The notes under the pieces: generated by a model
Told to the model about the DNA's origin: nothing
Database searches by the model: none
The model's input: only the letters and a program-made list of their open reading frames with translations
In this document: piece by piece, positions 18,094 to 30,186 of the stretch
How the letters are laid out: the number at the start of each line of letters is the position of its first letter
How positions within the stretch are numbered: position 1 is the first letter of the stretch
Position numbers and translations under genes: made by a program
Assembly: GCF_023507745.1 (NCBI RefSeq)
Contig: NZ_JALPZO010000182.1
Coordinates: forward strand, 87,046 to 151,045
Length of the DNA stretch: 64,000 nucleotides
Direction: 5' to 3'
Source: Vreelandella olivaria
Lineage (GTDB): Bacteria > Pseudomonadota > Gammaproteobacteria > Pseudomonadales > Halomonadaceae

Positions 18094-18882
18094 ATGCGCA
18101 TTTCGACTTTAGGTTCTTGCTATGCTAGATACGTTGCTAATCAATTAGCCATGTTTACCAACGGTAAAATTATTAGTTGTACTTATCACAACCGGAGTGA
18201 TTTTTTTGTTGATAAGTATTTTAACAATAAGTACGACGATAGCTTTTATATTTCTTTAATAGAAGCGCTAAGTACTCCAAAGAAAGAGGCTGACAAATTA
18301 AATCCTGATTCTAATATTATTAATATATTAAAGAATCAAACCAGTATATATTCTGGAGCTCATAGATTAACATCAGGTGCTAATTTCTTTGATCGAGTTG
18401 ATAGTTCTGATGTTTTTATTTTTGATAACTATATGGATGTTTCCGCTAAATTATTCTTAAACGAAGGTCATGATATGGTCTTCTTTAACTCCAAAGACCC
18501 CTCGGTTAAAAAATATTTAGTTGATCAGGGATATGTTAGCTTAGATAAAATGTCAGAGCTATTAACTGCACAAATATCTTTTGCTAGCTTTAGCAGAATT
18601 ATAAACTATGTGAAAGATAAAAATCCAAAATCATTTGTTGTTTATTTAAATTTTCCATATAATACATATGTTGGAAATAAAGAAAGGATAAACCTGACTA
18701 AAAAGGGGGAGAGTCTTTCTGCTGGCTTAAATGCAGATTTGATTCTACCTTCTCTTTCGGTACCTAAATCTTTACAAACACATCAGAAGCAACATTATAA
18801 AAATGCTTTCTATGCTTATGTTGCTGGAAGAGTTATTGAAAGTCTTAATTTTAGATTAGGAATGAAAAGTAAGGCTTACTAA
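18094..18882 (+). CDS. GSCFA-like protein in the capsule locus
   Basis: A 262-residue protein whose N-terminus STLGSCYARYVA resembles the GSCFA/SGNH-like block (Gly-Ser-Cys-x-Ala), and whose C-terminal part (LSVPKSLQTHQKQHYKNAFY) has a conserved-looking HxxxHY stretch. No membrane segment or signal peptide is seen. GSCFA-domain proteins are poorly characterised and may be hydrolases or acyltransferases. Its ATG follows GGGGTG and its stop is fused to the next ATG (TAATG). AT-rich composition matches neighbours. The family call is moderate; the role in modification of the polymer is inferred only from position. Confidence 0.55.
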   Translation: MRISTLGSCYARYVANQLAMFTNGKIISCTYHNRSDFFVDKYFNNKYDDSFYISLIEALSTPKKEADKLNPDSNIINILKNQTSIYSGAHRLTSGANFFDRVDSSDVFIFDNYMDVSAKLFLNEGHDMVFFNSKDPSVKKYLVDQGYVSLDKMSELLTAQISFASFSRIINYVKDKNPKSFVVYLNFPYNTYVGNKERINLTKKGESLSAGLNADLILPSLSVPKSLQTHQKQHYKNAFYAYVAGRVIESLNFRLGMKSKAY

Positions 18883-21059
18883 TGAAAAAAAATGAAGATT
18901 GCGTAGTTTCAGCAATGGAAGCTTATAATAAAAAAGACTGGAATGCAGTTGATTTGCTTTATTCGAGGTTGGATCTTAATGTAGTAAATTTGTCGCATAA
19001 GAATAAAGTTCAATGGGTGGTTTCACTTAAAAAGTCCTTTTCTTTTGATAAGGCAGAAAATTTGATTACTTACTTTTTAAGAGAAGAAAGGGCAGACTTA
19101 AGGTATATCTGGCTTTATCATCTCGCTGAGTGTAAGCAGTACTCTGGGAAATATCAGGAAGCGATTGAGCTTTATGAGAGCGTAATAAGGTACAAAAAAG
19201 GCCATAAGAATTCTTTTTTTCGGTTATCTCAATGTTGTTTGAAAAGACGTGAATATTCTAGTGCTTTGTTTTATATTAATGAAGCTTTAGCTTGTTCTAG
19301 CAGTTTATTGTTTGTTGCGCAACTCGCTACTATTTACTATAGGCAAAATAATTGGAAATGTTGCGTAGATACCCTAAAAAATGCTATGACTGAGTTTGAC
19401 AATAATAATTTTCGCCCTGTATGGGTTTTTTATTATGCAGATAGCTTATATCATTTAAACAATTTTACTGAATCATCTTCTTCTTTTAAGTTGTTGATGA
19501 AGTTTAAAGATGTTAAGTCTAGTTGGCTTTATAAAGCCTTTCGAGTTTTTTTTAAAAACAAAGAGTTTGATTTTGCTGAAGTTGCGCTTTTGAATGCCAT
19601 CGTAGCTGATCCAAAGAGTTCTAAGCTTTATCTTGAAATGGCAAGATTACACTCTCTAAAGAAAAATATTAAAGAAGCAGAAATTTTTTATAAAAAATCT
19701 GCAGATTTAGGCAACTCTATAGCTCAGCATGAGCTTCTAAGCTTCGATGAAAATAAGCGGATAAAAATTTCTCCAAGGCAGCTTCTCACTCCGCAACGAT
19801 TAGATCTTTTGGTGAAGCTACAATATGCTAAACACTTAATTTCCGAAAAGGAAGAAAACTCAAGTATCGATTGGTACAAAATATACCTGAGGCATATTTA
19901 TTTAAGAACAAGGGGTAATGAGCCAGGATCTTCCCATAAAAATAACTTGATAGATTATACTATAATTTTTTCTGAAGTTATTAACTCCATCAGAAACAAT
20001 GGATTCAACGATCTATATTCTGTTCCTGTAGCTAAAGATGGCATCCCAGTAAATGGTGCCCATCGTACTGCTGCTGCTTTAGCTTTGAAAATAGAAAGTA
20101 TTCCAATTGTCTTGTCAAATAAAGAAGTGGGTGCTAAATGGGATTTAGAATGGTTTATTAATCATGGCTTTAATGAAAAAGAGGTGCATGAATTAGTTTA
20201 TAGCTGGGTTGATAATACAGAGCTTAATCCACATATTGCTTTGGTGTGGCCAACTGTCTATGATAGTTGGGATAAAATTATTGGATTTATTAGTAATAAG
20301 GTCAGTATTGTTTATTCCAAAGTTATGGATTTTAGTAGTGAAGGTTTAAAAGATTTTGTTAAGGATGTTTATAGCGTCGATAGTCCTTCCGACTTTAGCT
20401 CTACAATTATGCGAAAAGCAGATTTTATAAGTGATTCTGGAAATCAAGTTCTTGTTCTGTTGTTAGATAATAAGGACGATGTATGTGTGGGATTGAAAGC
20501 TGCCGTAAGAGATGAATTTTGTCATTTTTTACCTAATGATCCTTTTTCCATTGTTCATATTTCTGATTCTAGAGGTGAAGTCAAGCATTTAAATATGATG
20601 CTGTTTCACTACGAAACTTCTAAGTTTCTAGAGTGTCGTAACTTTGGTACCACGGAAAACATTTCTCTTTGGATAAAGGAGGCAAAGGAATACTTTAAAA
20701 AAATGTGTATTAATAGCTTGGATGTATGTGGTGTAGGAGGGTCGGTACTTAATGTATATGGAATTAAAAAGTCCGACGACTTAGATATAACTGTAGCCTC
20801 TAACATTAGGTGGAGTTTTTTTTCAGATAAAGCTCAGCAAGTTAGTGATAATGTCGATATTGTTTCCAGGGATTATTATAGATCAATTGATAAAACTGTG
20901 TTCGATGATGCTTTGATCTACGATAGGGCTCTGTATATATATGTCAGAGGCTTGAAGTTTGCCAATATTGATGTTGTAAGGGATAGGAAAATGTTTTCAT
21001 TACGTAAAAAAGATTTGATGGATTTGAGGCTTATAGGTGATTATTATGCTAATCGTTAA
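18882..21059 (+). CDS. TPR protein with ParB-like and nucleotidyltransferase-like domains
   Basis: A 725-residue cytoplasmic-looking protein with three parts. Residues 1-290 are helical repeats of TPR type (for example AECKQYSGKYQEAIELYESV and RLSQCCLKRREYSSALFYI). Around 375-400 is VAKDGIPVNGAHRTAAALAL, which resembles the ParB/sulfiredoxin-fold motif (DG-x-NG-x-HR). The C-terminal 120 residues carry GVGGSVLNVYG, KSDDLDITV (about 631) and FANIDVV (about 694), matching the nucleotidyltransferase-fold pattern of GGS, D-x-D and a distal Asp. It is translationally coupled to the GSCFA-like gene and is followed 9 bp later by an acyltransferase. I do not recognise a named family for the full architecture. 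A role in capsule modification or assembly is inferred from position. Confidence 0.6.
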   Translation: MKKNEDCVVSAMEAYNKKDWNAVDLLYSRLDLNVVNLSHKNKVQWVVSLKKSFSFDKAENLITYFLREERADLRYIWLYHLAECKQYSGKYQEAIELYESVIRYKKGHKNSFFRLSQCCLKRREYSSALFYINEALACSSSLLFVAQLATIYYRQNNWKCCVDTLKNAMTEFDNNNFRPVWVFYYADSLYHLNNFTESSSSFKLLMKFKDVKSSWLYKAFRVFFKNKEFDFAEVALLNAIVADPKSSKLYLEMARLHSLKKNIKEAEIFYKKSADLGNSIAQHELLSFDENKRIKISPRQLLTPQRLDLLVKLQYAKHLISEKEENSSIDWYKIYLRHIYLRTRGNEPGSSHKNNLIDYTIIFSEVINSIRNNGFNDLYSVPVAKDGIPVNGAHRTAAALALKIESIPIVLSNKEVGAKWDLEWFINHGFNEKEVHELVYSWVDNTELNPHIALVWPTVYDSWDKIIGFISNKVSIVYSKVMDFSSEGLKDFVKDVYSVDSPSDFSSTIMRKADFISDSGNQVLVLLLDNKDDVCVGLKAAVRDEFCHFLPNDPFSIVHISDSRGEVKHLNMMLFHYETSKFLECRNFGTTENISLWIKEAKEYFKKMCINSLDVCGVGGSVLNVYGIKKSDDLDITVASNIRWSFFSDKAQQVSDNVDIVSRDYYRSIDKTVFDDALIYDRALYIYVRGLKFANIDVVRDRKMFSLRKKDLMDLRLIGDYYANR

Positions 21060-21068
21060 GGTGTTTGG

Positions 21069-22645
<1,577 letters not shown>

Positions 22646-22655
22646 GGAGCTGGGT

Positions 22656-23942
22656 GTGTCTGAATCACCGCGTATTGCATTAGTCATACCCGCTAGGTTT
22701 GGCTCAAGTAGACTGCCTGGAAAGCCACTGGCTGACTTATTGGGTAAACCCATGGTTCAGTGGGTATATGAGAAGGCACTGCAAGTGCCTTCTGCCAGTG
22801 TTGTGGTTGTGGCAACCGATGATCAACGTATTGTAGATGCAGTTCAAACCTTTGGTGGTCAGGTCGTTCTGACTTCTTCCCATCATCCATCAGGTACAGA
22901 TCGGTTGGTTGAAGTAATGGGGCAAGTACATGCAGATATCTACATCAACCTTCAAGGAGATGAACCGCTCGTTCGTTCTGAAGATGTTGAGCAGCTTGCC
23001 CAAGGCATGTTAGCTGACCCCAGTGTAGATGTAGGTACGTTGTACCACGCCATTGATGATGGTGAAGCGCAAAACCCGAATGCGGTGAAAGTGGTATTGG
23101 GGCAGGCAGGCAACGCACTTTATTTCAGCCGTTCTCCCATTCCTTACCCGCGAGAGGGTGGCAAGCATCCAGGGTTTAAAAAGCATGTGGGTGTATATGC
23201 CTACCGTAAACGCATACTTGAGCAGTACGCTCAGTTGCCTGCCACGGCGCTTGAACAGACTGAGCAGCTTGAACAGTTGCGCTTACTAGCGGCAGGATTG
23301 CGTATTCGTGCCTTTGAAGTAGCGCCTACCGGCCCAGGTGTTGATACCCCAGAGTGTCTTGAGAAAGTGCGAGCCCTGTTAGAAGGGAAGTCTTATACGC
23401 CTGTTTCACCGCTAGCAAACGTCAGGCTGCTGATTACTGATGTAGACGGCGTGTTAACTGATGGTGGTATTTATTACGATGCCACTGGCGAGTGTTTAAA
23501 GCGTTTCCATGTGCGCGATGGGCTTGGCATGCGGTTGCTGGAAGAGAGCGGCATTCGTGTGGCGGTGCTTTCAGGGAGGGATTCTCCTACGCTGCGCAAG
23601 CGTGTAGCTGACCTTGGCATTAATCTTTGTGCGTTTGGTGTTAAGAATAAAGAGGCTGCGTGTATTGAACTCATGCAAGAGGCTGGTGTCACTGCTGAGC
23701 AGACTGCCTGCATTGGTGATGACTCGATTGATCTTCCCGCGTTTGCGGCGTGTGGGCTTTCTTATGCTGTGGCCGATGCGCCTGGTTATGTGAAGCAACA
23801 TGCTACCGGTGTGCTTAAACTAGCGGGTGGACAGGGAGCCCTGCGTGAATTAGCAGATGCTATTCTCTTAGCGCATGGCAAGGAAGATGTATTTAGTTCA
23901 GCCGAAGGATTCCACTCAGTTTCGAGTGGGGCGGCTCAATAA
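22656..23942 (+). CDS. kdsB: KdsB-KdsC fusion: CMP-Kdo synthetase and Kdo-8-P phosphatase
   Basis: A single 428-residue protein with two enzymes. Residues 1-250 are CMP-Kdo synthetase: ALVIPARFGSSRLPGKP, NLQGDEPL, SRSPIPYPR and VGVYAYRK. Residues about 258-415 are the HAD-type Kdo-8-phosphate phosphatase: LITDVDGVLTDGG (nucleophile Asp), FHVRDGLGM, LSGRDSP, and IGDDSIDLPA. In E. coli these are separate genes. The fusion would dephosphorylate Kdo-8-P and activate Kdo in one polypeptide. GTG at 22656 is chosen: AAGGAG lies at good spacing and the protein begins at the family's N-terminus; an upstream TTG is disfavoured. The gene starts 10 bp after kdsA and kdsD follows 25 bp downstream. Confidence 0.95.
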   Translation: MSESPRIALVIPARFGSSRLPGKPLADLLGKPMVQWVYEKALQVPSASVVVVATDDQRIVDAVQTFGGQVVLTSSHHPSGTDRLVEVMGQVHADIYINLQGDEPLVRSEDVEQLAQGMLADPSVDVGTLYHAIDDGEAQNPNAVKVVLGQAGNALYFSRSPIPYPREGGKHPGFKKHVGVYAYRKRILEQYAQLPATALEQTEQLEQLRLLAAGLRIRAFEVAPTGPGVDTPECLEKVRALLEGKSYTPVSPLANVRLLITDVDGVLTDGGIYYDATGECLKRFHVRDGLGMRLLEESGIRVAVLSGRDSPTLRKRVADLGINLCAFGVKNKEAACIELMQEAGVTAEQTACIGDDSIDLPAFAACGLSYAVADAPGYVKQHATGVLKLAGGQGALRELADAILLAHGKEDVFSSAEGFHSVSSGAAQ

Positions 23943-23967
23943 TTCGATGGAAAAGGAATGTAATAGT

Positions 23968-24915
23968 ATGTCGAGTATCAATGTCGGTAAACAGGTTTTT
24001 GAAGTACAGGCCAAGGCACTGGAAGCCACGGCTACCCGACTGGATGGTGCTTTTGACCGCGCCGTAGATATGATTCTCGATACGCCGGGGCGCGTGGTTG
24101 TCTCTGGCATGGGAAAATCCGGCATTATCGGTAACAAAATTGCCGCTACCCTGGCTTCCACCGGTACACCAAGCTTTGCAGTACATCCAGCCGAAGCATA
24201 CCATGGTGATTTGGGTATGTTTACAGCGGATGATGTGGTGATCCTGATTTCTTATAGTGGTGAAACTGAAGAGGTTATTCGTCTAATACCCTCTTTACGC
24301 CATTTCGGCGTTCAAACCATCGCTCTTGTGGGTAACCCTGAATCCACGCTTGGTCGCAATAGCGACTTGGTTTTGGATGTCTCGGTTGAGCGTGAAGCAT
24401 GCCCTAATAATTTAGCGCCCACTACCTCTACCACTGTGGCGTTGGCAATGGGTGATGCTTTGGCCGTCGCGCTTATTGAACGGCGTGATTTTAAGCCACA
24501 GGATTTCGCGGTTTTCCATCCAGGTGGAAGTTTGGGGCGGCGCTTACTAACCCGAGTTAAAGACGTCATGCATTCGGAACTACCTATATGTGCGCCTCAA
24601 GACAACATGAAAGAAGTTATTATGACAATAACCCAGGTGGGCTTAGGTATTGCCGTAGTGGTCGACAGAGGCACTATCAAAGGTGTTATTACTGATGGCG
24701 ACTTACGTCGAGCATTATTTAATCATGATAGTTTTGATGGTTTGACGGCGGCGAATGTAATGACACCGACTCCGTTAACTATCAATGAAACAGAAATGTT
24801 TGCGGACGCGGAAAATATCATGTTGAAATCTAATGTGACTTCTTTATTAGTAGTAAATGAAGATAGTGCATTAAGCGGTGTGCTTAAGCTGCAGGATGCT
24901 GGGCGCTTGGGTTAA
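23968..24915 (+). CDS. kdsD: Arabinose-5-phosphate isomerase (KdsD/KpsF)
   Basis: Converts ribulose 5-phosphate to arabinose 5-phosphate, the first step to Kdo. The SIS domain occupies residues 30-180 (VSGMGKSGIIGNKIAATL, HPAEAYHGDLG, SYSGETEE, STTVALAMGDALA). Two CBS domains follow (VKDVMHSELP near 200; ANVMTPTPLTI near 262). The 315-residue form starts at ATG 23968, behind AAAGGA; in-frame upstream starts overlap kdsBC. As a second copy within a capsule locus it is the KpsF position. It is the last gene of the locus before a strong terminator. Confidence 0.94.
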   Translation: MSSINVGKQVFEVQAKALEATATRLDGAFDRAVDMILDTPGRVVVSGMGKSGIIGNKIAATLASTGTPSFAVHPAEAYHGDLGMFTADDVVILISYSGETEEVIRLIPSLRHFGVQTIALVGNPESTLGRNSDLVLDVSVEREACPNNLAPTTSTTVALAMGDALAVALIERRDFKPQDFAVFHPGGSLGRRLLTRVKDVMHSELPICAPQDNMKEVIMTITQVGLGIAVVVDRGTIKGVITDGDLRRALFNHDSFDGLTAANVMTPTPLTINETEMFADAENIMLKSNVTSLLVVNEDSALSGVLKLQDAGRLG

Positions 24916-24944
24916 GCTCAGAAGGTTGGTTCTTGCCTTCATAA

Positions 24945-24969
24945 AGCCAGCGAATAGCTGGCTTTTTTT
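24945..24969 (+). terminator. Intrinsic terminator after kdsD
   Basis: AGCCAGC-GAATA-GCTGGCT stem-loop followed by a run of seven T. It ends the capsule transcript that runs from kpsT to kdsD. Confidence 0.92.
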
Positions 24970-25098
24970 GTGATAGATTACTCAAGTTTAGCTGATATAG
25001 TTAAGTTAATTTTGAAGCTATAATGTCTATAGATATTAGTTTTTACAAAGCAATGCTTATAGCCAATGTCAGGTGGAATTAAGCAGAGGGAGAGGCAA

Positions 25099-26694
25099 AT
25101 GGAAGCCATCTTGAAAGCATTTTTTAATGAAACCCCTGATGCCAATGTAGCCAAGGAACGGGTGGCATTTGGCACTTCTGGCCATCGGGGCCGCGCTACC
25201 GAGCGCACCTTTAACGCGGCGCACATTATAGCCATTACCCAGGCCGTGGTGGACTACCGTATTGAAGAAGGCTACCAGGGACCGCTGTTTTTGGGCTTGG
25301 ATACCCATGCGCTTTCCCGGCCAGCCTGGGAGTGTGCTTTGCGGGTACTGGCGGCCAATAAGGTGCCGGTGCTGGTTGAAAAAGACCATGGCTACACCGC
25401 CACACCGTTGGTCAGCCACGCGATTTTGCAACATAACCGATTACAGGGGCAGGGCTTGTCTGCTGCTGCCAAGGCCGATGGCCTGATTATTACCCCCTCG
25501 CATAATCCGCCGGAAGATGGCGGTATTAAGTATAACCCTTACCACGGTGGGCCGGCGGATACTGATGTCACCTCATGGATTGAGTTGCGCGCTAATGCGT
25601 ACCTGATTCGTCAGTTAAGCGATATCACTTTGGTCTCGTTGGAAGAAGCGCTGGCCCACGCGCAGGAGCATGACTTTACTGCGCATTACGTGGCCCAGTT
25701 GGGCAACGTGGTGGATATGACCGCCATTCAAAATGCCAACCTAATCCTTGGGGTAGACCCCATGGGCGGTACGGCACTACCAGTATGGCAAGCAGTGGCG
25801 CAGCATTATGGCCTTAACCTTGACGTGGTTAACACCACGGTAGATACCAGTTTCAGTTTTATGCCGCCCGACCATGATGGCAAAATTCGTATGGATTGTT
25901 CCAGCGCCGATGCGATGGCTAATCTGCTGAAGATCAAAGATCGCTTCGATATCGCTTTCGGCAATGATCCTGATGCCGACCGCCACGGCATTGTGGATGC
26001 GAATGGTTTGATGAACCCCAACCACTTTTTAGCGGTATGCATTGATTACCTGATCACGCACCGCCCGGAGTGGGCGGCAACACTGAAAGTCGGCAAAACC
26101 CTGGTGTCATCCTCCATGATCGACCGTGTAGTGGCTTCCCATCAGCGTGAACTATATGAAGTGCCGGTGGGTTTTAAATGGTTTGTAGATGGCCTGCATG
26201 AAGGCTGGTTGGCTTTCGGTGGTGAAGAGAGTGCCGGTGCCAGCATGCTTACCCGCGATGGCAAACCATGGTCGACCGATAAAGATGGCATTGCGCTATG
26301 TCTGCTGGCCGCTGAAATTACCGCTGTCACCGGCAAAACTCCCAGCGAGTATTACCGTACGTTAACCGAGCGCTTTGGCGAGCCCTTCTACAAACGGGTG
26401 GATACGGCCTGCACGGTAGAAGAAAAAGCGGCATTCAAAAAGCTAAGCGCGGAAAGCGTGACTGATACCACGTTGGCGGGCGACCCGATTACCGCTGTAT
26501 TGGTAGATGCACCTGGAAATGGAGCTGCCATCGGTGGTTTAAAAGTCACCACTGAAAATGGTTGGTTCGCGGCGCGCCCCAGTGGTACGGAATCTCTCTA
26601 TAAAGTGTATGCTGAAAGCTTTAAAGGCTCCCGGCATTTGGATGAGTTGATTGAAAGCGCCAAAGCTCTATTGTCGGGTGTGTTGAAAGGGTAG
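25099..26694 (+). CDS. pgm: Phosphoglucomutase (alpha-D-glucose phosphate-specific)
   Basis: Interconverts glucose 6-phosphate and glucose 1-phosphate, feeding GalU. The 531-residue protein has FGTSGHRG near the N-terminus, the catalytic TPSHNPPEDGG (phospho-Ser loop) near 132, the metal-binding GNDPDADRHG near 290 and GEESAGAS near 375. The sugar-phosphate-binding ARPSGTESLYK motif is near 495. The chosen ATG at 25099 has GGGAGAGG just upstream; an ATG at 25066 in frame has no ribosome binding site. It stands before galU, with which it forms a UDP-glucose supply pair. Confidence 0.96.
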   Translation: MEAILKAFFNETPDANVAKERVAFGTSGHRGRATERTFNAAHIIAITQAVVDYRIEEGYQGPLFLGLDTHALSRPAWECALRVLAANKVPVLVEKDHGYTATPLVSHAILQHNRLQGQGLSAAAKADGLIITPSHNPPEDGGIKYNPYHGGPADTDVTSWIELRANAYLIRQLSDITLVSLEEALAHAQEHDFTAHYVAQLGNVVDMTAIQNANLILGVDPMGGTALPVWQAVAQHYGLNLDVVNTTVDTSFSFMPPDHDGKIRMDCSSADAMANLLKIKDRFDIAFGNDPDADRHGIVDANGLMNPNHFLAVCIDYLITHRPEWAATLKVGKTLVSSSMIDRVVASHQRELYEVPVGFKWFVDGLHEGWLAFGGEESAGASMLTRDGKPWSTDKDGIALCLLAAEITAVTGKTPSEYYRTLTERFGEPFYKRVDTACTVEEKAAFKKLSAESVTDTTLAGDPITAVLVDAPGNGAAIGGLKVTTENGWFAARPSGTESLYKVYAESFKGSRHLDELIESAKALLSGVLKG

Positions 26695-26787
26695 TGAGTT
26701 GCCGGAGCACGGAAGACTCAGGTACTGCTCAATTTCGTGTAAAATGAGTGGGTGGCGTGGGCAACGTAACGAAAAAGGAAGTGATTA

Positions 26788-27642
26788 ATGACTCAAGTGC
26801 GTAAAGCGATTATTCCGGTAGCCGGCTTCGGTACGCGGCTATTGCCGATCAGCAAGGCGATACCCAAAGAGATGGTGCCTGTGGTTGACCGGCCTTTGAT
26901 TCAGCATGTGGTCGAGGAAGCGCTGGCATCGGGAATCAATGAAATCATTTTGGTTACGCGGGCAGGCAAGTCAGCGATTGAAGACCACTTTGATGCACAC
27001 TTTGAGCTTGAGCACTCATTAGCGAGCAAAGGCAAGGATGAGATGTTAAAGACGCTCGCTGCCATTGCACCGGAAAAATTAAAGGTGACCAGTGTACGCC
27101 AGCCTAATGCGAAAGGCTTGGGCCATGCCATTTTCTGTGCTGCTCATTTGTTGGATGAGAATGAGCCGTTTGCCGTTATCCTGCCGGATGTATTGGTGAA
27201 GCCCCAGGTAGGCAACAGTGTTTGTGATTTGGGCAGTATGGTTGAGCGTTGGAGCGCTAACAACGCCGCTCAGATCATGGTGGAGGCGGTGCCCGAGGAA
27301 GAGGTGTATCGCTATGGTATCGTCGATTGCGACGAGCCCAGTGCCGGTGAAAGTGCGGATATGCGTGGCGTGGTAGAAAAGCCGAAACCGGAAGAGGCGC
27401 CTTCACGCCTTTCTGTTATTGGCCGTTATGTGCTGCCGTATCGCATTATGGAGTTGCTGCGCGACCTGCCACCCGGTGCGGGTAATGAGATCCAGTTGAC
27501 CGATGCCATCGATCGCTTGATGCAAGAGGGGCAAACTGTTCAAGCGTTTCGTATGCAGGGCCGCACGTTCGATTGTGGCCATGTGGAAGGTTGGCTGCAG
27601 GCCAATACCACTTTGGCTCGTGAGGCCGGTTACGACCTTTAA
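26788..27642 (+). CDS. galU: UTP-glucose-1-phosphate uridylyltransferase
   Basis: Makes UDP-glucose, the substrate of GalE and Ugd. The 284-residue protein has the nucleotidyltransferase loop GFGTRLLPISKAIPKEM at residues 11-27, QPNAKGLGHA near 109, and IEDHFDAHFELEH. The Asp of VILPDVLV is the metal ligand. AAAAAGG lies 6 bp before the start. A terminator follows, so it probably ends the pgm-galU transcript. Confidence 0.96.
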   Translation: MTQVRKAIIPVAGFGTRLLPISKAIPKEMVPVVDRPLIQHVVEEALASGINEIILVTRAGKSAIEDHFDAHFELEHSLASKGKDEMLKTLAAIAPEKLKVTSVRQPNAKGLGHAIFCAAHLLDENEPFAVILPDVLVKPQVGNSVCDLGSMVERWSANNAAQIMVEAVPEEEVYRYGIVDCDEPSAGESADMRGVVEKPKPEEAPSRLSVIGRYVLPYRIMELLRDLPPGAGNEIQLTDAIDRLMQEGQTVQAFRMQGRTFDCGHVEGWLQANTTLAREAGYDL

Positions 27643-27698
27643 ACCACGCTGTGTCCAATCTGTTATGTTTGTTGTTTGGGAAGTTAGTGGTATGAATA

Positions 27699-27728
27699 AA
27701 ACCGTCTGAATTTTCAGGCGGTTTTTTT
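27699..27728 (+). terminator. Intrinsic terminator after galU
   Basis: AACCGTCTGA stem with TCAGGCGGTT and a T-run (seven T). It ends the galU transcript, 20 bp ahead of the cysQ start. Confidence 0.9.
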
Positions 27729-27747
27729 ATGTGAAGTGGGGGCATCC

Positions 27748-28509
27748 ATGCAGGATTTAGTCGAACAGGTGTTGGCGATTGCCGTTGAAGCAGGCGATAC
27801 CATTATGGCGGTGTATGGGCGTGACTTTTCTGTAGAGCTAAAAGATGACCTCAGCCCTCTTACCGAAGCCGATAAAGCAGCCCATACCGTGATTGTACGT
27901 GGTTTGGAGAGACTGCCCGTTCAGCTCCCTGTGCTTTCTGAAGAGGACGTGGAAGGGTTCTCGGGAGTGAGCGATGATGGCCGTTACTGGTTGGTAGACC
28001 CGCTGGATGGCACTAAAGAGTTTGTGAAGCGCAATGATGAGTTCACCGTCAATATCGCGCTGATCGATAACGGTAGGCCAGTACTGGGTGTGGTTACCGC
28101 TCCTGCCTTGGGAGTGGCGTATATGGCGGCGGAGGGTGTCGGTGCATTCAAGATTGATCGTGATGGCCTGCGCCATGCCATTCGGGTATCGGGTAAGCCG
28201 TCCGAAGGGGAAGTCTGGCGCGTGGTGGGTAGCCGATCCCATACAAGCCCTAAGTTGGCCGAGTGGCTGGATGCGTTGGGGCCTCATACTGTTCAGCCCA
28301 TGGGCAGTTCGCTTAAATTTTGTCTGATTGCGGAGGGTAAAGCTGGTGTGTATCCCCGCCTGGGGCCTACCTGCTTATGGGATTCTGCGGCTGCGCATGC
28401 TGTCGTTCAGCAGGCCGGGGGGCGTGTTGTGAATTTGGAGGGTGAGCCATTGAGCTATGCCAATCCCAGTGAGATTTTAAACCCCGACTTTGTGGTGTGG
28501 GGGTATTAA
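27748..28509 (+). CDS. cysQ: 3'(2'),5'-bisphosphate nucleotidase CysQ
   Basis: Inositol monophosphatase-fold, magnesium-dependent enzyme that recycles 3'-phosphoadenosine 5'-phosphate from sulfate assimilation or sulfotransfer. The metal sites are SEEDVEG (about 66), DPLDGTKEF (about 88) and WDSAAAHAV (about 211), all intact. The 253-residue protein starts at ATG 27748 behind GGGGG; a GTG at 27736 is an alternative. The adjacent sulfatase-fold gene is far away (40.7 kb), so no capsule sulfation is implied. Confidence 0.94.
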   Translation: MQDLVEQVLAIAVEAGDTIMAVYGRDFSVELKDDLSPLTEADKAAHTVIVRGLERLPVQLPVLSEEDVEGFSGVSDDGRYWLVDPLDGTKEFVKRNDEFTVNIALIDNGRPVLGVVTAPALGVAYMAAEGVGAFKIDRDGLRHAIRVSGKPSEGEVWRVVGSRSHTSPKLAEWLDALGPHTVQPMGSSLKFCLIAEGKAGVYPRLGPTCLWDSAAAHAVVQQAGGRVVNLEGEPLSYANPSEILNPDFVVWGY

Positions 28510-28680
28510 TCTAAGGTACAGAAGTACAAAGCCTTGGCCTCTTCGTTTGTTTTTCGTTTATTAGTTTTTATATATGCACTATAAATGGGCAGCTTTTTTA
28601 ATACTTTAGTCTATTTTTTGCCAAGAAATCCTCTATACCAAACCGGCATAGGGTATGCATAAATCCATGCCCGCAGTTAA

Positions 28681-30090
<1,410 letters not shown>

Positions 30091-30128
30091 TCCGCTTGAT
30101 CAGTTAATTCGTATATCGTGGTGGTACG

Positions 30129-30163
30129 CAGTCCTTTCCTTAAGGGAAAGGGCTGTTTTTTTT
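30129..30163 (+). terminator. Intrinsic terminator after gdhA
   Basis: AGTCCTTTCC-TTAA-GGGAAAGGGCT stem-loop followed by eight T, 39 bp after the gdhA stop and just before the rnk ribosome binding site. Confidence 0.92.
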
Positions 30164-30186
30164 ATTGCTTTCCAAGGAGAGTGAAC

